Source: Gammaproteobacteria bacterium (lineage in GTDB: Bacteria > Pseudomonadota > Gammaproteobacteria > Steroidobacterales > Steroidobacteraceae). Taken from it: DNA of 64,000 nucleotides. This document shows positions 53,356 to 62,215 of the stretch, one piece after another. A model generated the notes under the pieces. The model searched no databases. It had not been told where the DNA came from and saw only the letters and a list, made by a program, of their open reading frames with translations. The stretch is from positions 1 through 64,000 of the forward strand of contig JAQGOF010000191.1 in NCBI GenBank assembly GCA_028293745.1, written 5' to 3'. Position numbers and translations under genes: made by a program. Positions within the stretch are counted from its first letter, which is position 1. Each line of letters begins with the position of its first letter.

Positions 53356-56300
53356 CGGTCATGCCTGGTCGCCCGAACCTGGCCGCTTGCATGTCGTTGC
53401 AGGACAGTGTCAAACCGTTTCCCTTGGAACACGATGTTGCGCAGAAGCAGCGTGTTCCACGCTGCCGGCATGACTGGCGGATATTGAGTGGTCAGCCCCT
53501 GCTCCGTGATCCGCAATCCCGAGAACCCGTAGAGGAAATTCTGCAGAAAGCCCGCAGAGGTCGCCAGAATGTAGGTTGTATTGTTCAGGATGGTCTCGCT
53601 GCGCACGTTGAAGGGCGGCTTGAGAAACCCTGTTTGCTGTCGTTGCAGCCACTTGTTTGCCGCATCCTGATCGCCCAGCTGCGCCGCTTGAACCGAGATC
53701 ATGGCCAGCAGCATGGCATTGCTGTCCGGAGACAACTCTTTCAGTGAGCGCAGCGCAAAATTGAAGTCGTTGCGCCGTACGTCCGGGGTCATCGGCAAAT
53801 CGAGCTGCGGATACGCCAGGAAGGCGAGCGCGCTGCCCATCCAGGTCTGCTTGTCATGAGGCACGGACGGATCGAAATCCAGGTGCCGCTGCTCAGCGTC
53901 CGAGAACGGGATGTAGATCTTTTTCGCGATCCTGGCCCAGGCGGGATCTGGTGTCGCGCCCACGGCCCTTGCAGCCAGGGTGGCAATCTGCAGGTTTCTC
54001 CGGGCAATTGAATTCGTGAAGGAGTCATTGTTGACATCGTTATAGGCCTCGTCCGGCGAGGTCACGTGCAGGATCTCGAACCGATCGGCAGTCTTCTGGT
54101 AGACGACCCGGCTCACCCAGAAATCGGCCGTTGCGCGAATGACGGGGTAGCCGTATTTGCGCAACCACTTCCGATCCAGGGTGGCGAGGTAGTATTGCCA
54201 CTGAGCAATGGCTACATCGCCATTGACATGGATCTCACGCTGCGCATTCTCATGTGCAAAAAAAGGGGTTTGATCAGTCCCATCGAACGGATCCGACTCC
54301 CAGGGATACATGGCTCCCTTGTATCCCTGTTGACGGGCTCTCTCCTGCGCGGCCGGCAAAGTCAGGTACCGGAAGGTGACCTGCGACTTGGCCCGCTCCG
54401 GATGTGTCAGGAGCAAGACTGGAAAATCCCAGGCATCGTTGTCCCAGAAAACGTGGTGAAAGTAGTTGGGACTGAATCCGCACGCGGTCATGGGTGATCC
54501 GCCATCGTCTGCCGAGTTCTCCAGCAGATAGAACAAGTCCGAATGCACCGCGCGCTGCAGCTCGCTGTCCTCGACGACGATGTCCGACTTCCACAGGTCG
54601 AGCCATCTCGCCTGGTGTTCCTCGAGGCGTGCCGTCAGACCCTGGCTGCGGGACTGTCTGGCGAGATCGATATTCTGCTCGACCGAGCCGCCCCACTTGT
54701 CACGGGCAACAGCCACGAACTTGGTGAAGGAATAGGTTTTGCCCTCCTGTACGGTGCCAGAGACATTCAACACGACCAATTCGCGTGAGCTCTCGACAGT
54801 GACGTGCGGATTTTCCAGATTCGCTGGCACGGCGATGGCCGCAGCCTGGGAGAATTCAGCGCCATTCACCGCGCGCCCCCGGATCCACAGGGTTCGTTCG
54901 GTATCCGACGCCCCAGTTCCTAGAATCTGTACCGCGCCGGGATACCAGATTGGCGCACGATTGGCGGCTGTCGCAGATGAAGGCTTCAACATCTGGCTCA
55001 GCAGCGCAGTGTCACCCGGCGGTGGCAGGTGGTAAGTGCTCGCGATCGCCTGCTTGATCTCGGGCAAGGTCAGTTTGGCCATCGAAAGGCGATTCGGGAA
55101 CAGCGGCCACGGACGCAGGGTAAAGCGAAGCCGCACTTCCCCGCTGAAGCTGGGAGTAACCTCCAGGTTCGTTACTCCCTCGTGAGTGTGCTCCTCGCTC
55201 ACGAATGTCCTGATCGAGATCTGCGTAGATCTGTTGCCATTCAGCCAGGTGTAGTGGGTGGACAGCGTGCCCACGCGCATGTCCAGGGTTTGTCGGTATT
55301 GCTGGAACAGCTCGGGCGTGACGGCACTCTGATTCAGCCAGGACTTGCCATCTGAATAGTCTATTTCGGTCCAACTCGCAATGGCGGCAGGGCGCGAGAC
55401 GTCATCTGCCGTATAGTCCATGAGCCCCGCCATGTACGCCGGTGTCGGGTCAGTACCTCGAAGCGACGTCTGCGTTGAGAAATGACCGTTGGCAAGATAG
55501 GTCGGGAAATAAAGCTTGAAGTCCTTGTGCGTGGCAGTCAGCTGAAAGCTGTCGTTGGTGCCATTGCCAGCCCAGGACGCCCTCGGCAACAGCAGGCAGA
55601 AAACCAGGATGCAGATGAAGACGATCAACATCACAACGCTTTCGCGAAGTGGAAATGCGCGTGCGGCCGCCCGATCCGATGCATCCGCCGGGGCTTGAGT
55701 TTGTCGCGACCCCGACAAGAGCAGGCCCAGCACCACGCCCACGCTGATCGTGACAACGGCCCCGATTGCGTTCCACCAGAACCAGAACACGTTGGGAAAG
55801 AATAACCAGAGGACCAGATTGACGCACACACCCGCGGCCACTGCCACATTGGCTGCCAGTGGCGTCACCCTCGGTAATGTCGTGAGCAGAAAGATGCCGA
55901 GGATCGGTCCATAGCTCACGGAGCCGATCTTGTTGATAGCCTCAATGGCCGTGGCAGCGAGCTTGCCGGCGAAGAATCCAAGAACCATTGTCGCAGCTCC
56001 CCATGCAAGCAGCACGTACTTGCTGATACTGACGTACCGTTCCGCGGGAATGGCCACCAGGGGACTGACAAAATCCTCCATCGTCACCGCGGTTAGCGAA
56101 TTCAACGTCGAGCTGTACGCGGACATCCAGGCCGCAATCAGCGCCACGACAATGATCCCGACGATGCCGTGCGGGAGGTAGTTGGCAATGAACACAGGGA
56201 TCATCAGGTCCGGCTTGTCGAGCGGAATCGCCGCGCGAAATTCAGGCGTTGCCAGAGCAAATGCACCCAGGATCAGGCCACCGAAACAGTACGCCAGCGT

Positions 56301-57143
56301 GATCGGAAATCGCAGCAGTCCGTTGAACAGCAGCAGCTGCCTGACCGTACGCTCATCGCGCGCCGCCAGAAGGCGTTGCGCCTGCGTCTGATCGGTTCCG
56401 TAGTAAGCAGTGTAGAGAAAGAAGCCGCCGAACAACATGGGCCAGAATCCGTACTCGCGGCCATCGAAGCCAAAGTTATGGAAGTCGAGAACCTGCAGGC
56501 GGCGATGATCCAGATGCTGGACGAACGAGCTCCACCCACCCATGTAGTGCAACGCTGTGAACATGATCATGAAGATGCCGAGCACCTTGATGATCATCTG
56601 CGCCACCTCGCTGTAGACAATGGCCTTCAGGCCGCCCTTGAGGGAATACACAATCGTGACACCGCCCAGGGCGATGATCGTCTCCCAGAACGGCAGCATC
56701 AGGATGGAAGCGAGCACGAGGGCAATGACGTAGATCTGCACACCGGTACCGAACGCCCGGCTGAAAATGAAGAGCGCGCTCAGCAGCAGCCGCGAGCCTC
56801 TGCCGAAGCGGCGCTCCAGGAATGAGTAGACGCTCACGACGCCAGACCGGCGCAGCATGGGTCCGATGAGCGCCATCAGGGGAATCATGGCCAGCGGCAC
56901 GCCGATCTCGTATGTCAGCCATTGCATGCCGCCGCCATTGCGCAAGCCGACGAAGGCAGGGGCCGAGACGAAACTGACTGCGGACAGTTGCGTCGCCATG
57001 GTGGACATACCCAACGGGAACCAGCCGAGCGCCCGGCTGCCGAGGAAGTAGTCAGTGCCGGCCGCGTTGCGCTTGAAGCGCAGACCGAGCCAGATCATGG
57101 CGCCGAAATACAGCGCCACGATCCCGTAGTCGAGGGCGTTCAA
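53352..57143 (-). CDS. Fusion: sodium:solute symporter (SSS) plus GH65-like glycoside hydrolase
   Basis: The 1263-residue protein starts with a complete SSS/SGLT-type transporter (about 1-480; first helix 5-22, DYFLGSRALGWFPLGMS, GGLKAIVYSEVAQMIIK, YYGTDQTQAQRLLAA). An extra hydrophobic helix (about 500-520, ESVVMLIVFICILVFCLLLP) leads to a GH65-type domain (about 540-1250) with HHVFWDNDAWDFP (896-908), MYPWES, HVNGDVAIAQWQYY and SPDEAYNDVNND (1029-1040), in which Glu1032 is the likely general acid. The last helix would place the hydrolase outside, so glycoside cleavage and Na+-driven uptake may be physically joined. GH65 acts on alpha-glucosides; exact substrate unknown. It starts 3 bp after the receptor gene. 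Confidence 0.85.
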   Translation of the reverse strand: MNALDYGIVALYFGAMIWLGLRFKRNAAGTDYFLGSRALGWFPLGMSTMATQLSAVSFVSAPAFVGLRNGGGMQWLTYEIGVPLAMIPLMALIGPMLRRSGVVSVYSFLERRFGRGSRLLLSALFIFSRAFGTGVQIYVIALVLASILMLPFWETIIALGGVTIVYSLKGGLKAIVYSEVAQMIIKVLGIFMIMFTALHYMGGWSSFVQHLDHRRLQVLDFHNFGFDGREYGFWPMLFGGFFLYTAYYGTDQTQAQRLLAARDERTVRQLLLFNGLLRFPITLAYCFGGLILGAFALATPEFRAAIPLDKPDLMIPVFIANYLPHGIVGIIVVALIAAWMSAYSSTLNSLTAVTMEDFVSPLVAIPAERYVSISKYVLLAWGAATMVLGFFAGKLAATAIEAINKIGSVSYGPILGIFLLTTLPRVTPLAANVAVAAGVCVNLVLWLFFPNVFWFWWNAIGAVVTISVGVVLGLLLSGSRQTQAPADASDRAAARAFPLRESVVMLIVFICILVFCLLLPRASWAGNGTNDSFQLTATHKDFKLYFPTYLANGHFSTQTSLRGTDPTPAYMAGLMDYTADDVSRPAAIASWTEIDYSDGKSWLNQSAVTPELFQQYRQTLDMRVGTLSTHYTWLNGNRSTQISIRTFVSEEHTHEGVTNLEVTPSFSGEVRLRFTLRPWPLFPNRLSMAKLTLPEIKQAIASTYHLPPPGDTALLSQMLKPSSATAANRAPIWYPGAVQILGTGASDTERTLWIRGRAVNGAEFSQAAAIAVPANLENPHVTVESSRELVVLNVSGTVQEGKTYSFTKFVAVARDKWGGSVEQNIDLARQSRSQGLTARLEEHQARWLDLWKSDIVVEDSELQRAVHSDLFYLLENSADDGGSPMTACGFSPNYFHHVFWDNDAWDFPVLLLTHPERAKSQVTFRYLTLPAAQERARQQGYKGAMYPWESDPFDGTDQTPFFAHENAQREIHVNGDVAIAQWQYYLATLDRKWLRKYGYPVIRATADFWVSRVVYQKTADRFEILHVTSPDEAYNDVNNDSFTNSIARRNLQIATLAARAVGATPDPAWARIAKKIYIPFSDAEQRHLDFDPSVPHDKQTWMGSALAFLAYPQLDLPMTPDVRRNDFNFALRSLKELSPDSNAMLLAMISVQAAQLGDQDAANKWLQRQQTGFLKPPFNVRSETILNNTTYILATSAGFLQNFLYGFSGLRITEQGLTTQYPPVMPAAWNTLLLRNIVFQGKRFDTVLQRHASGQVRATRHDR

Positions 57144-57146
57144 CTG

Positions 57147-59636
57147 CTAGAATTCATAGGACAATCGAGCCATGATACGCCGCGGAAGCACCTGCCGGCC
57201 GATGAAGTAGGCCTGGCCCGCGTTCTGCAGCGTGCCCTGGCGGGGCGAACCCTCCGAAACGGCCGTGCTGTCGAACAGATTGTAGACGCTGATTCCGATC
57301 CGCGCCCGGTCGCCACCGGCAAACGTACGTGTATAACCGGCATCCAGCCTCACTACGTGGTAGCTCGGCAGCTCGATGTTGTTCAGGTCCGAGGCGAAGG
57401 TGCGGCCGGTGAAGGAATCAAACAGCGCTGCGTCGAACCTGCTGTCCTTGTAGTACAGGCCGAGGTTTCCGAGGATATTCGGCTGACGTTGCATGAAGTT
57501 CCCAACGCAGTTTGTACAGGCAGCGACCGGTGTGTACTTCGTGTAGATGTCGTGTTCGTAGGTGGCATTACCCTCGAACGAGAGGCCACCGAACAGCCGC
57601 ACATCGAGCGTGGCTTCCGTTCCATACGAGCGTGTGGAAATCAGGTTGACGACCTCGACGGGTGCGCTGCCCGGAGTCGGGCCATTGATGAAGTTGATAT
57701 TGCGGCGATTCGCCAGGGTCGAGTAGAAGCCGGCAACGGTGCCTGAAATGAAGCTGCTCGCGTACTTGTACCCGGCTTCCGCCTGCTTGATGATCTCTGC
57801 CTGGAAGGACTGAGTTTCATTGCTCGAGTTGATCTGCACGGTGTTCAGCTGCGGCATGAAGAAGCCACGCGAGCCGTTCACAAACAGGCTGCTGTGATTG
57901 TCGATCTTGTAGAGCACACCGCCGGCGACCGCGTAGGCGTTCGGTTGCACCTTGCCCGCCAGGTATTTCCCGTTTCCCCACGCGACATTTGCAAGCAACG
58001 GAGAAATGCCGGGAGTGGTGTCGGTGGTGAAATTCGCCGATTGCTCCTTCCTGACATCGCCCGTCATGGACTCGAAGCGCCCCCCGAAGTCCAGCACCCA
58101 GTTGCCGACCTCGATCTGGTCTGCAAGGTAGCCCGCGCTGCGCCGGGCTTCATAGTAGTTATTGGTATACCCGAGACCTGCGTCCACGATACCGTTGCGC
58201 GCTACGATCGTGGTCGCGTTCGTAGCCGTATTCGTCACCGTTACGTTGACCAGCTGCGGCTTGTCATTGAAATCACCGATGTACGAATACGTGATGTCGA
58301 AGTCCCTGGCCTTGGTATGGCTGAAGAAGCCGCCCAGGGTGAAGTGGTGAGTCCAATCGCTCAGGACGAGCTCCTTCGTGATATTGAGCTCGCCGGTCTG
58401 GGACGTCAGAGGCCGCTCGCGATCCGTGACACGGTCTCCCCACAGCAGGTAGTTGGCAGGCACCGGTTTCCCACTGGCAGCGAAGGTGAACGCGCTGGTG
58501 TAAATCGTCGGGTCGTATTTGTATGACTGCAGGAATGCGTTCTGCGTAGTCGGCAGGTTCGTGATGTTGTCACCGCCTGAGAACAGCGCAAATGTGTGGT
58601 GATAGTCCGCGATGTTGGCACGCCCGTTGAAACCCCAGCCGTCGCCGAGATCCTGCTTGAAATCCGCGCCGAAAGAGTAGCCGCGGGTCGCGGCCCCCTC
58701 ATCCACCTTCGAGTTGAACAGTCCGTTCGGAGTCGCGAACGTCGAGTTGTCCAGGGCGGAGGTTTCCGTCGTGGAGACCACGTGCCCGTTGTTTCCACGC
58801 GCCAGATGATAGCCCTGGCTGGTCAGCGGAATATCGCCGTAGAACTGGTCCTTGTCATCGATTCCCTGGAAGTAGAGCTTGACCTCGCCGGTCTCGAAAA
58901 CCTTCTTGATGTTACCGCGCACCTGGTAACCCTGGGTCGGGAAGCCGGAATCCAGCGGACCGTTGTCGTAACGATAAAACCCCGACAACGCGTAATACAG
59001 GCTGTTCGTGATCGGACCACTGGTGGCGAAGTCGGTGCGTATGCGGTTGTGGTCGGAAAGTTCGAGCTGGGCGATGCCCCTCGGTGTGTCAGTTCCGGTC
59101 CGGTCGATGAAATTGATCACGCCGCCGATGCCACCCACGCCGAACAGATTCGACACACCGCCGCGGACGAACTCGAGGTGATCGATTCCGAGGTCGGTCC
59201 GGTAATACACGTCGGGCGCCGAGGAATTCAGGCCCATGCTGCCGACGACCGGCATTCCGTTGTACTCGAGCGGTGTGAACTGGTACTGGCCACCGCTGGG
59301 CAGTCCCGCCACGAAGATATTGGAGGCTACCTCACCGCCGCCGCCTTCGGCCTTCAGGGCCGGCACCGTGGTCAGAATGTCGGCGGTGCTGTTGGCCGCG
59401 AGAGTTTGAAGTTTATCCGCGGAGATGCTGGTTGCGACCATCGGAGTTTTCAACTCCGTACGTGCCTTGCTGGTGCCCGTCACGATGACCATCTCCAGCT
59501 GGCTTTCGCTGCCGCCGGATGGCTCGGTGGCATCAGCGGTGGCTGCAGTCTGGGCTCGAATGGGACCTGCAATGAGGCAGCTTGCGGCCACGACAGCCAT
59601 GGAGACGCCGCTCGAATAGACCTTTGAGTGTTCCAC
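57147..59636 (-). CDS. TonB-dependent receptor of the glycoside locus
   Basis: The 829-residue protein has a signal peptide (about 13-29, LIAGPIRAQT), a plug domain (LEMVIVTGTSKARTELKTPM; STADILTTVPALKAEGG; DHLEFVRGGVSNLFGVGG) and a barrel ending RIMARLSYEF with terminal Phe. The start codon is GTG 59636, preceded by GGGGGA; ATG 59600 is a less likely start. It is first in a unit with the symporter-GH65 fusion and lies 86 bp downstream of a LacI-type operator, so it likely imports an oligosaccharide or glucoside under LacI control. Confidence 0.87.
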   Translation of the reverse strand: MEHSKVYSSGVSMAVVAASCLIAGPIRAQTAATADATEPSGGSESQLEMVIVTGTSKARTELKTPMVATSISADKLQTLAANSTADILTTVPALKAEGGGGEVASNIFVAGLPSGGQYQFTPLEYNGMPVVGSMGLNSSAPDVYYRTDLGIDHLEFVRGGVSNLFGVGGIGGVINFIDRTGTDTPRGIAQLELSDHNRIRTDFATSGPITNSLYYALSGFYRYDNGPLDSGFPTQGYQVRGNIKKVFETGEVKLYFQGIDDKDQFYGDIPLTSQGYHLARGNNGHVVSTTETSALDNSTFATPNGLFNSKVDEGAATRGYSFGADFKQDLGDGWGFNGRANIADYHHTFALFSGGDNITNLPTTQNAFLQSYKYDPTIYTSAFTFAASGKPVPANYLLWGDRVTDRERPLTSQTGELNITKELVLSDWTHHFTLGGFFSHTKARDFDITYSYIGDFNDKPQLVNVTVTNTATNATTIVARNGIVDAGLGYTNNYYEARRSAGYLADQIEVGNWVLDFGGRFESMTGDVRKEQSANFTTDTTPGISPLLANVAWGNGKYLAGKVQPNAYAVAGGVLYKIDNHSSLFVNGSRGFFMPQLNTVQINSSNETQSFQAEIIKQAEAGYKYASSFISGTVAGFYSTLANRRNINFINGPTPGSAPVEVVNLISTRSYGTEATLDVRLFGGLSFEGNATYEHDIYTKYTPVAACTNCVGNFMQRQPNILGNLGLYYKDSRFDAALFDSFTGRTFASDLNNIELPSYHVVRLDAGYTRTFAGGDRARIGISVYNLFDSTAVSEGSPRQGTLQNAGQAYFIGRQVLPRRIMARLSYEF

Positions 59637-59710
59637 GTCTTTTCCCCCTTACGGTGCGCAGCGCGGATTTGGAGGGCCCTTTAGCGCCTGTGCGATGCTC
59701 ACTTGGCGAA

Positions 59711-59741
59711 ATACTAGGGCTACAAAAACGTTTTTGTCAAT
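59711..59741 (-). promoter_or_regulatory. Promoter with overlapping LacI-type operator for the receptor/symporter-GH65 unit
   Basis: On the minus strand, ATTGACAAAAACGTTTTTG (59741-59723) holds the perfect palindrome ACAAAAACGTTTTTGT (59722-59737). The TTGACA in it matches the -35 consensus exactly, and TAGTAT (59716-59711) follows at 18 bp as a fair -10 box. Repressor bound here would cover the -35 and spacer. The same 19 bases occur upstream of the divergent hydrolase operon. Confidence 0.75.
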
Positions 59742-59810
59742 TGAGCGCGGGGGATCACCCCCGCAGCCTGCGGCCAGTTGCGCAGGCGGCCCGAGGGTCA
59801 GGTCGGCAAA

Positions 59811-60836
59811 TTACTGCCGCGGGCAGTCGGATTTGCGGGGCACCAGCACGACCGGCTCGAGATAGTGGATGTCCGCCGGTTTGGCCTCGCCGCGCAGCAG
59901 GCGAAGCAGGCTCTGGCCGATGTGGCGGCCATTGTCGAATACCGCGTGATCGATGGTTGTCAGTGGAGGGTTGGTGAACGCGGAGGCGCTCGAGTTTCCA
60001 TAACCGGTAATCGATATCTGCCCGCCAACTTCAATGTTGCGCTCGCGGCAGGCCGCGATGGCACCAATGGCCATGGCGTCCGTGGCGCAGACAATGGCCG
60101 TTGGCGGCTGGGCCGAGACGAGCAGAGACCGGCACAGGGCGTAGCCGCTGACCTCGTTCAGATCGCCGTTCAGCATCAGCAGGCGATCGAGTTGGATGCG
60201 ATTTTTCGCCAGCGCGCGCATGTAGCCCTTTTCGCGCAGCCGGGCGAAGGTGTATTCGAGTGGTCCGTTGAGGAGCGCAATACGCCGGTGGCCGAAGTCG
60301 ATCTGCCGCAAAGTGGCTAGATAGAAGGCTTTCTCGTTGTCCGTGTCGACCCAGGCGTAGGGTTCTGCCGTTTCGGTCCTGCCATAGGTGACGAACGGCA
60401 GTTTTGCTGCGCGTGCGAGCTCGACTCGCGAATCCGACACCCGTGTGCGCACCAGCAACAGGGCATCGACCCACCCCCCCTTGATGAAGTTCTCATAGAG
60501 CGCCGTCTCCCGGACCAGGTCGTTGCGCGTCTGCATGCTGGCGATCAGCGAATAGCCACCGCTCTCGAGCTCGAGTTCCACTCCGCCGAGCAGACTCGAT
60601 GCGACAGAATCAACGAACCTGACTCCGTCAGTCGCCGCAGGCAGGATCACTCCAACCATGGACGTCTTGCCCGACTTCAGGCGTCGCGCGCCGGGATTGG
60701 GACGATAGCCGATCTCGCGCGCGCGCTTGAGCACACGCGCTTTGGTCGCTGGTGCTACGTCGTCGTAGTCATTGAGCGCCCGCGAGACGGTGGAGATTGA
60801 AAGCCCCAGGTCCTGGGCCAGTTGCACTATGGACAT
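59811..60836 (-). CDS. LacI-family transcriptional regulator
   Basis: The 341-residue protein has an N-terminal LacI helix-turn-helix (MSIVQLAQDLGLSISTVSRALND) with hinge PNPGARRLKSGKTSMVGV, and a periplasmic-binding-type ligand domain (SISTVSRALN; ICATDAMAIGA; ISITGYGNSSAS). It probably represses the two adjacent units from the 19-base operators at 59723-59741 and 60869-60887, releasing them on binding an imported sugar. It lies between the two operators, and divergent from the GH operon, whose operator may also control its own promoter. Ligand unknown. Confidence 0.9.
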   Translation of the reverse strand: MSIVQLAQDLGLSISTVSRALNDYDDVAPATKARVLKRAREIGYRPNPGARRLKSGKTSMVGVILPAATDGVRFVDSVASSLLGGVELELESGGYSLIASMQTRNDLVRETALYENFIKGGWVDALLLVRTRVSDSRVELARAAKLPFVTYGRTETAEPYAWVDTDNEKAFYLATLRQIDFGHRRIALLNGPLEYTFARLREKGYMRALAKNRIQLDRLLMLNGDLNEVSGYALCRSLLVSAQPPTAIVCATDAMAIGAIAACRERNIEVGGQISITGYGNSSASAFTNPPLTTIDHAVFDNGRHIGQSLLRLLRGEAKPADIHYLEPVVLVPRKSDCPRQ

Positions 60837-60868
60837 AGGGTTTCGGGCTGGCGGTGCCGTGATCCTTC

Positions 60869-60899
60869 ATTGACAAAAACGTTTTTGGGCCTCTACTCT
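60869..60899 (+). promoter_or_regulatory. Promoter with overlapping LacI-type operator for the GH/MFS/dehydrogenase unit
   Basis: ATTGACAAAAACGTTTTTG (60869-60887) is the same 19-mer found at 59723-59741 in opposite orientation. It contains TTGACA as a -35 box (60870-60875), with TACTCT (60894-60899) a weak -10 at 18 bp. The start codon of the hydrolase is at 60935. It lies in the short divergent gap to the LacI gene, so autoregulation is possible. Confidence 0.75.
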
Positions 60900-60934
60900 T
60901 GCCCTCCACCGGCGCCGCACGCGCGAGGGGACGG

Positions 60935-62215
60935 ATGAAACAAGACAGGCTCGATGAGCGAGCCCGTGAGATTCTAATTCGGAACGACCGGGGCGGATAC
61001 ACGGTGCCCAATGGACGGGTGTATCCGTTTCAATGGAACTGGGATTCTGCGTTTGTCTCGCTGGGTTTTGCGACCCTGGATCTCGATCGCGCCTGGCGTG
61101 AGATCGAGACCCTGTTCGCGGGACAGTGGCAAGAGGGCTTCCTGCCCCACATCATCTTCTGGCATGACGATGCCGGTTACTTCCCGGGGCCCGCCATCTG
61201 GGCCACCGGCCGAAATCCGCCTACCTCCGGGATTACACAGCCGCCCTTCGCCGCCAGCGCCGTGCATGCGCTGTGGAAAGCCGGTGACCCACAGCGATAT
61301 CGGACGAACCTCGAGAAGTTGTTCCCCAAGATACTGGCCTGGCACCGGTGGTTTGCGCAAATCCGCGATCCTTCCGGCGAGGGCCTGGCGGTCATCGTCC
61401 ATCCGTGGGAATCCGGCCGGGACAACTCTCCGGAATGGGATGCGCCGGCACAGAAGATCGACACTTCCGCTGTTGGACCCTACGAGCGGCGCGACACGCA
61501 CCATCTCGATGCCAGCATGCGGCCAACGCAACTGGACTACGACCGTTACTACGCGCTGGTGCAGTTCGGGCGGTCTTTGGGTTGGAACCAGCGCCGGATC
61601 GGCCAGGAGAACCCGTTCCGGGTGGTCGATGTCGGGACGACCATGATCCTGCAGCGTGCCAATCGTGATCTGCTGCAGCTCGCAGAAGCTCTCGGTGAGA
61701 CCGGGGCAGCGAATGAGCTGCGGCAGCGGATCGCGAAGGCTGAAAGGGGCATTTCCTGGCTGTGGAATGAGCAGGTCGGTGCCTATTGCTCGCGCGATGT
61801 CATAACAGGCGAGTCCTCCGCCACCGTCACCAGCGCATCGTTCCTATCCTTCTACGCGGGCATTCGTGACGAGGCTCGCGATCGACGCCTGCTGCAGCAC
61901 CTCGAGCGTATCGCAGGCCGCGTGAAGTACCTCCTGCCCAGTCTCGACCCGGACGATCCCGGATTCGACCCGGTGCGCTACTGGCGCGGTCCCGTGTGGG
62001 CCGTGGTCAACTTCCTGGTGGGCAGCGGGCTCAGCGCCGCAGGCCATCACAGTTGGGGTGAGCGGATACGCGGCGACACGCGCGAGCTCATCGGGCAAGG
62101 CGGAATGTACGAGTATTTCTGTCCAGTAACGGGCCGTGGAGTTGGGGGGGACGACTTCTCGTGGACAGCGGCGATGTGGCTGCACTGGGCGCGGGGCGAC
62201 AGCCCGACACCGTGA
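60935..62215 (+). CDS. Mannosylglycerate-hydrolase-like glycoside hydrolase (GH63-related)
   Basis: The 426-residue protein is an (alpha/alpha)6-barrel hydrolase with WNWDSAFVSLG (34-44), HPWESGRDNSPEWD (156-169; Asp163 the candidate general acid), RYWRGPVWAVVNF and MYEYFCPVTGRGVG (Glu393 the candidate base), followed by FSWTAAM. This pattern is that of the MGH1/GH63-type family, which splits mannosylglycerate, glucosylglycerate or short glucosides. No signal peptide, so it acts in the cytoplasm after import. I start at ATG 60935 rather than 60899, which would sit on the -10 region. Its TGA overlaps the GTG of the next gene. Confidence 0.8.
   Translation: MKQDRLDERAREILIRNDRGGYTVPNGRVYPFQWNWDSAFVSLGFATLDLDRAWREIETLFAGQWQEGFLPHIIFWHDDAGYFPGPAIWATGRNPPTSGITQPPFAASAVHALWKAGDPQRYRTNLEKLFPKILAWHRWFAQIRDPSGEGLAVIVHPWESGRDNSPEWDAPAQKIDTSAVGPYERRDTHHLDASMRPTQLDYDRYYALVQFGRSLGWNQRRIGQENPFRVVDVGTTMILQRANRDLLQLAEALGETGAANELRQRIAKAERGISWLWNEQVGAYCSRDVITGESSATVTSASFLSFYAGIRDEARDRRLLQHLERIAGRVKYLLPSLDPDDPGFDPVRYWRGPVWAVVNFLVGSGLSAAGHHSWGERIRGDTRELIGQGGMYEYFCPVTGRGVGGDDFSWTAAMWLHWARGDSPTP

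Noticed and set aside
58596-59627. Open frame of 343 codons on the plus strand
   Set aside because: Antisense to the TonB-receptor plug region; no signal or domain in the translation.
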